A DNA stretch of 64,000 nt. Source: Epiperipatus broadwayi (lineage: Eukaryota > Onychophora > Udeonychophora > Euonychophora > Peripatidae). Within the stretch, counting starts at the first letter, position 1; each line of letters starts with the position of its first letter. Below the pieces are notes generated by a model. The model was given only the letters and a program-made list of their open reading frames with translations, had not been told where the DNA came from and did not search any database. The stretch covers positions 3,976,572 through 4,040,571 of the forward strand of contig JAQFVV010006238.1 of assembly GCA_028023455.1 (NCBI GenBank), read 5' to 3'. The position numbers and the translations under genes were made by a program. Below, piece by piece: positions 59,785 through 64,000 of this stretch.

Positions 59785-59950
59785 TAGTGCAATTGTATAT
59801 GTATCCACACAGTGGTATATGCCTTTACACAGCTGTATATATGTTTACACAGTTGTATATATATCCACACAGTGATATATTCATTTACACAGTTATATAT
59901 GTAATCACAGTTTTATATGCATTCAAACAGTTGTATGTTTATTGTCACAC
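59785..59950. repeat. Minisatellite, about 24-bp period
   Basis: About seven imperfect units of the type ACACAGTTGTATATNTNTNT. Confidence 0.85.
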
Positions 59951-60097
59951 ATACAAGCACCTATAAATGATAGTGATATTAATTTTTGTATAGATATATT
60001 GCAGCATTTATATAAATAATATTGTATAAGGGTTATTTTGTTTAGAAAATGTAGCTAAATATTCTTTAGCAAGTTTGGTTTAAATGAATTATAAATC

Positions 60098-60197
60098 ACA
60101 TGCGAAATTCACAGATTGGTAATAAAACGTTTAGAATAATGGAATTATCAATTACATGCGAAATTCACAGATTGGTAATAAAACGATTTAGAATAAT
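60098..60197. repeat. Tandem duplication, 56-bp period
   Basis: ACATGCGAAATTCACAGATT starts both copies (60098 and 60154); both continue to TTTAGAATAAT. Confidence 0.85.
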
Positions 60198-60591
60198 TCG
60201 CAGGTAGGATCAGATGGTCCCTAGGTTATTGACATTGTTCTAGAGCTCATTACAAATTCATTATGATTGTAATGAATTTTTTTTCCCAGATCAAGCCAGT
60301 AAAAGTTTGGGCAACAAGATAAAAAAAAGATCAGAGTCAAAGGAGTCCGACTGCTGTAAAACTTAGAGGAAGTTTGAGTTGTGTTTTAAAATAGATAGTC
60401 ACTGGTTTTTGATCTAGGGAATATAAATATTGCAGATTTTTTAAGTTAACATTATTCTTTAGCTTGCTTTCCTGTAAATTATTGTGGAGACCAGAATCCA
60501 AAATGATCGAGTAAAATAATATATTTACTGGCTCTTTAGCCAGATGGCTACTCTCAGTTCCTCTAAACATACCTTTGAATAGACTTTCCAG

Positions 60592-60724
60592 CAACCTGCA
60601 TGGAGAATATGAAGAAATTTAACCTATCTGAAAGGCCACTGAAGATTATGATGCTGTCAGATGCCCTATTCCAGCCACTATCATTGATATACGCTTCAAG
60701 TCCAACCAAGGAGGCAGAGAGATG
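60592..60724 (+). other. Possible internal exon
   Basis: 133 bp between a pyrimidine-rich acceptor (CTTTCCAG|CAACC) and a donor (GAGATG|GTAATA). Two of the three frames are open over most of it: one reads 'MENMKKFNLSERPLKIMM' near its start, another 'RCPIPATIIDIRFKSNQ' in its second half. Composition is more balanced than the surroundings. I do not recognise either peptide. Confidence 0.25.
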
Positions 60725-62872
60725 GTAATAATTTTAAAAACTGCAGTATGAACTTTAATCTATAAATTCTTATAACACTTTAAAAAGAACGTTCTATCTA
60801 AATTATCAAAACTCTTTAATTTTTACCCTCTTATAAAAAGAAACTATCAATCTGTGTAACTTTATATATAATGTAAAAGAAAAAAAAAATCACTTACTTT
60901 AATTTTATAAACTGCTGAAGTCTTTTATGAATTAAAAGATTTCATATTTTTTTATATACTCATTAAATGTCCGAAATTTATTCTCTTCAATTCCTACAAA
61001 CTAACAGTCTTGCCTAATTTCAGTAATTTTAATATTTTGTTTAAATGCATTTTGTTATGTTTAATATGTGATAATATGCTCAGATTTCGAAGCAATGAAA
61101 CTAAGTAAGTAATTTATAAAGGAGATAATTGTAATCTTCACTTAGACATTTTAAAAGCATTGTTTATTTTATTGAATCATTGTTTCGAAATTATAATATT
61201 GGTAATAAACGAATGCGCTAACCACTCGTTATTATCATAGTTATATATATATTGTAAAATCGTATTTTTTCAAGGTTTGCTTAACCGATCTTATATTATA
61301 ACCTTTGATATCTATTAGTTGGAAGGGGATATATATATATTGTCTAGAGATGATAAAGTATATTTGCTAATGTTTGTATTAAGTCCCATCGAATATACTT
61401 TCCCTCCTTAATTAAGAATATTTATATGCAGATTCAGGATCTTAACTAGGTTATTTTTATGTAGTTTAAGCCCATTTTATTAGCATATTTATAATGCTAA
61501 TTTTAAGAACTGTTTTGAATTAGTTTGACAGATAAAAGCTATCTGTTTTATGCACAATTAATTATATGCATACTTATTGCTTTATATATATATTGCGTGC
61601 ATTGCGGGTGTGTTTTTATATAGTACACTTATATGTGTTACGTTTTGCTGCCTCTGACAAGGGTTCACGGTAACAAACCGCCACTTTATTTAGTTCGGGT
61701 TATGGCTATCTTCATTAGAACTGGAGCATGCGGACCCAGATTTTTCCTAAAGCCAATCCGACTTCCTGAACGTTATGTTCATATATCAATAGCAGCAAAC
61801 CGTCGGTCTCAGAGCAAACCGAGCATTTGATGCTGAAGCTCTTGAATAATCACTCACTCGCACTGCAAGCTTATTTCTTTAATATTTTATATAGCGCCAT
61901 AGCACATATATGTGGACCTAATGGTAACCAGTTCTTTTTCCCATAGTAATTAATCATTCAGCTTTAGACTGGAGTTTGAATCTGGGTTATCAGGTTGAAT
62001 CTGCATGATACTGAGTTTATTTAGTTGCTCATTTAATTAGTATATATAACAGCCATTAAAACTGGCTGTACTCATCATCATCTCTACTAAAGTATCAACT
62101 CCTAACTTAAGCAAGTCAAATTCATAAGATGAGCATATTAAATAATTAGGCATGACCTCTATAACTCACACACACACATGTATTGCAATATGTTTTAAAA
62201 GGGAACAGATGTACTTGATAACAGTCCCAACTATTGTAACATGCTTGCCTGCATTGAATACCTTGTGAAGATTATACAATCCCTGCCATTATGATATTTT
62301 ATGTTAGATCATTTGTTATTGTTTTAATAAATCTTTTTAAATATAAACTGTTGTATATCTTTCTTGCTCAGACTCTAGATCAAGCCAAACCACAGTATTT
62401 TTATCCAATCCACAGAATATTATTAAATGTCACAGTTCATTACTCCAATTTCTTAATCAGTTTATATGCTATATGTGTATGTCTGGTAGTTAAGATTAAT
62501 AGAGTGTTAAGTGTTATATATCACTTATTTAGTTAGGTTAGTAATGACCTTAAGTCTCGTGTTTCTACCTGTTCTATGTCGGCTTGCGGTTAAATGAGGA
62601 CTGAGTGTAGCCCCAGGAATGTCACTCATAAGGTGTTAAATTTGGAGTACTTGCAGATGAGTTGGAGTTTGGTCGGATTAGAGGTCTCAACCATCTCACT
62701 CCAGTCAGCTTTGGTATATTTTGCTTGGGCTCTGAATTTTGTTGCATGAGTGTACAAATCTGACTGTTATACCAGTAAATTAAGCAGATTTTATTTGCCT
62801 TATTTTAATGTCTTAAAGGTAAGACATAAGTATTAAATGACATGCTGCTTGTAGTTAACAAGATGATTGAAG
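60725..62872. other. No recognisable gene
   Basis: AT-rich; a CpG-containing patch at 61590-61860 with a 65-codon frame (61633-61830) lacking any known motif. Confidence 0.4.
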
Positions 62873-63023
62873 CACCACATGATCATCATCTCTTATACTA
62901 GTACATAATTGTTTATAAACAAGGCAAAACTCTCCATACAGTAGTGCCCAAGCCTTCTGGCATCCATTGATTACTCTGGTTGGCACAGGGTGGCACTACT
63001 GTATGGAGAGTTTTGCCTTGTTT
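62873..63023 (+). mobile_element. Foldback repeat family, copy 6 (short form)
   Basis: 151 bp flanked by a 13-bp direct repeat, AAGATGATTGAAG (62860-62872 and 63024-63036). Inverted arms CAAGGCAAAACTCTCCATAC and complement are exact. Starts CACCACATGATCATCATC, ends TTTTGCCTTGTTT. No hammerhead-like segment. Confidence 0.9.
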
Positions 63024-63144
63024 AAGATGATTGAAGGTGAATTAGAAGTCATTTATTTTATTGTCAGATTTTTTTAAGTATTAAAAGAATAGGTTGATTG
63101 CAATACTTTACTATTATTTGACCAAACTTTATATATATAATTTT

Positions 63145-63225
63145 ATTTAACTGGGAATCAATTCAAGAATCTTTCACTCTTGAGTTCATTATTCTCACCA
63201 CTAGGTCAAATCACTCACTGTAAAA
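63145..63225 (-). mobile_element. tRNA-like SINE relic
   Basis: Minus strand: GATTTGACCTAGTGGTGAG (A-box-like) and TTCTTGAATTGATTCCC (B-box-like). Confidence 0.5.
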
Positions 63226-64000
63226 GAAAAAAAAAATTAAAATTGAAAACATTTTATTTCAAAGATTTATGAAGCAATAAAAATAATAGCTTTTATTATT
63301 ATTTAATGCCTAAATTACAATTATTGTCGTTAAAGTGAATTAAGGTTTAATATTTTGTATCCTTTCTGTTAAAGAATCTTTTTGCTTACACACATGTATG
63401 TACATTTACATATATACACGTAGTGAAAATGTAATTGAGATTTGAGAATCGGGCTGTAAGTATTTCTCTTGGTTGAGTTGAACAGTTTAAATGAATACAA
63501 TGATCTGAAGCATTTGTGATGTTAGATGAAGAAAGTAAATAGTCTTACGAAGGCTCATGTGGTGTTTAATAAAGAAGATATATTGTCAAAGAAAAGCTAA
63601 ACTGATAAAAGTTCAGCCGATGATTAAAAAAAAAAAAAAACTAAACACATCTTTGTCATTTAGATCTGAGGTTACTTTTAAAATCAATTCTGAAACATTT
63701 TACCTTGTCTTAATAAGAGAAGTAAATAATAGTAGAAACATTTTAAAAAGGATTGAACCAAAAACTAAAACAAAAGTTTATTGCAATGTCTCTTTTGCTT
63801 AAATTTATACACTACCGGTGAATTTGGTGCGTTGCGCGCGCGGTTACATATGTGCCTGTACATATCTGTATATTCGATTCAACAATAAGACGCTGATTTA
63901 TATGAAAATGCAACTATAAGATAGCTGACTCTAGAATTAATATCGTGACTCAGTTTTGTAACTTCATATGCTCCAACTAAATAAAAAACTTTTGTACTAC
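63226..64000. other. No recognisable gene
   Basis: AT-rich; a short CpG-rich word GCGTTGCGCGCGCGG at 63829-63843. The 81-codon frame 63557-63802 has no motif. Confidence 0.45.

Noticed and set aside
61633-61830. 65-codon ORF in a CpG-containing patch
   Set aside because: No motif or exon signals; kept only as a region note.
1-64000. CRISPR array, operons, prophage or bacterial genes
   Set aside because: No regularly spaced repeats with unique spacers, no ribosome-binding sites or gene clusters; all repeats fit eukaryotic transposable elements or microsatellites.

Overview
This is a gene-poor, AT-rich window from an invertebrate animal genome. The evidence is long non-coding stretches, several classes of non-LTR retrotransposon, tRNA-derived SINEs, a Penelope-like fragment, foldback elements and many microsatellites. 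The repeat mix would suit a mollusc, perhaps a cephalopod, but that is inference: nothing here fixes the taxon. No bacterial-style genes, operons, rRNA or CRISPR arrays are present. I found no intact host gene; only a few weak exon-like islands (near 22.6, 54.1, 56.1 and 60.6 kb) could belong to one.

Layout. 1-2.3 kb: minus-strand 5' end of an LTR retrotransposon (LTR, possible primer-binding site, long leader, and a 320-codon Gag-like frame still open at the window edge). 2.3-8 kb: mostly featureless DNA. 8.0-11.9 kb: a tRNA-like SINE, a decayed Penelope-like GIY-YIG endonuclease, and inside it a complete RTE-type LINE with an intact 984-residue ORF and a 12-bp target duplication. 12-18 kb: two SINEs with clear target duplications, an RTE fragment and microsatellites. 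18.3-19.2 kb: decayed CR1/jockey-like reverse transcriptase. 20-36 kb: small palindromes, SINE relics, RTE fragments, a tRNA-Gly-like SINE and a 0.7-kb near-perfect hairpin. 36.8-43.8 kb: most copies of a foldback/tandem repeat family, plus a decayed hAT-like transposase. 43.8-48.0 kb: an old, nearly full-length RTE copy broken by a second, different LINE. 48-64 kb: RTE fragments, minisatellites, weak exon candidates and one more foldback copy.

How the parts relate. RTE copies of very different ages (one intact, one old near-full copy, and about seven 5'-truncated fragments) show long-term RTE activity. The foldback family (six copies between 27.7 and 63.0 kb) carries a motif with the layout of a hammerhead self-cleaving ribozyme, occurs partly as tandem units of about 452 bp, and has 13-bp target duplications in three copies. 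These traits match retrozymes, small non-autonomous retroelements that known work links to Penelope-like enzymes. This is the most interesting candidate system in the window. The intact RTE ORF is the only plausibly functional protein-coding unit.
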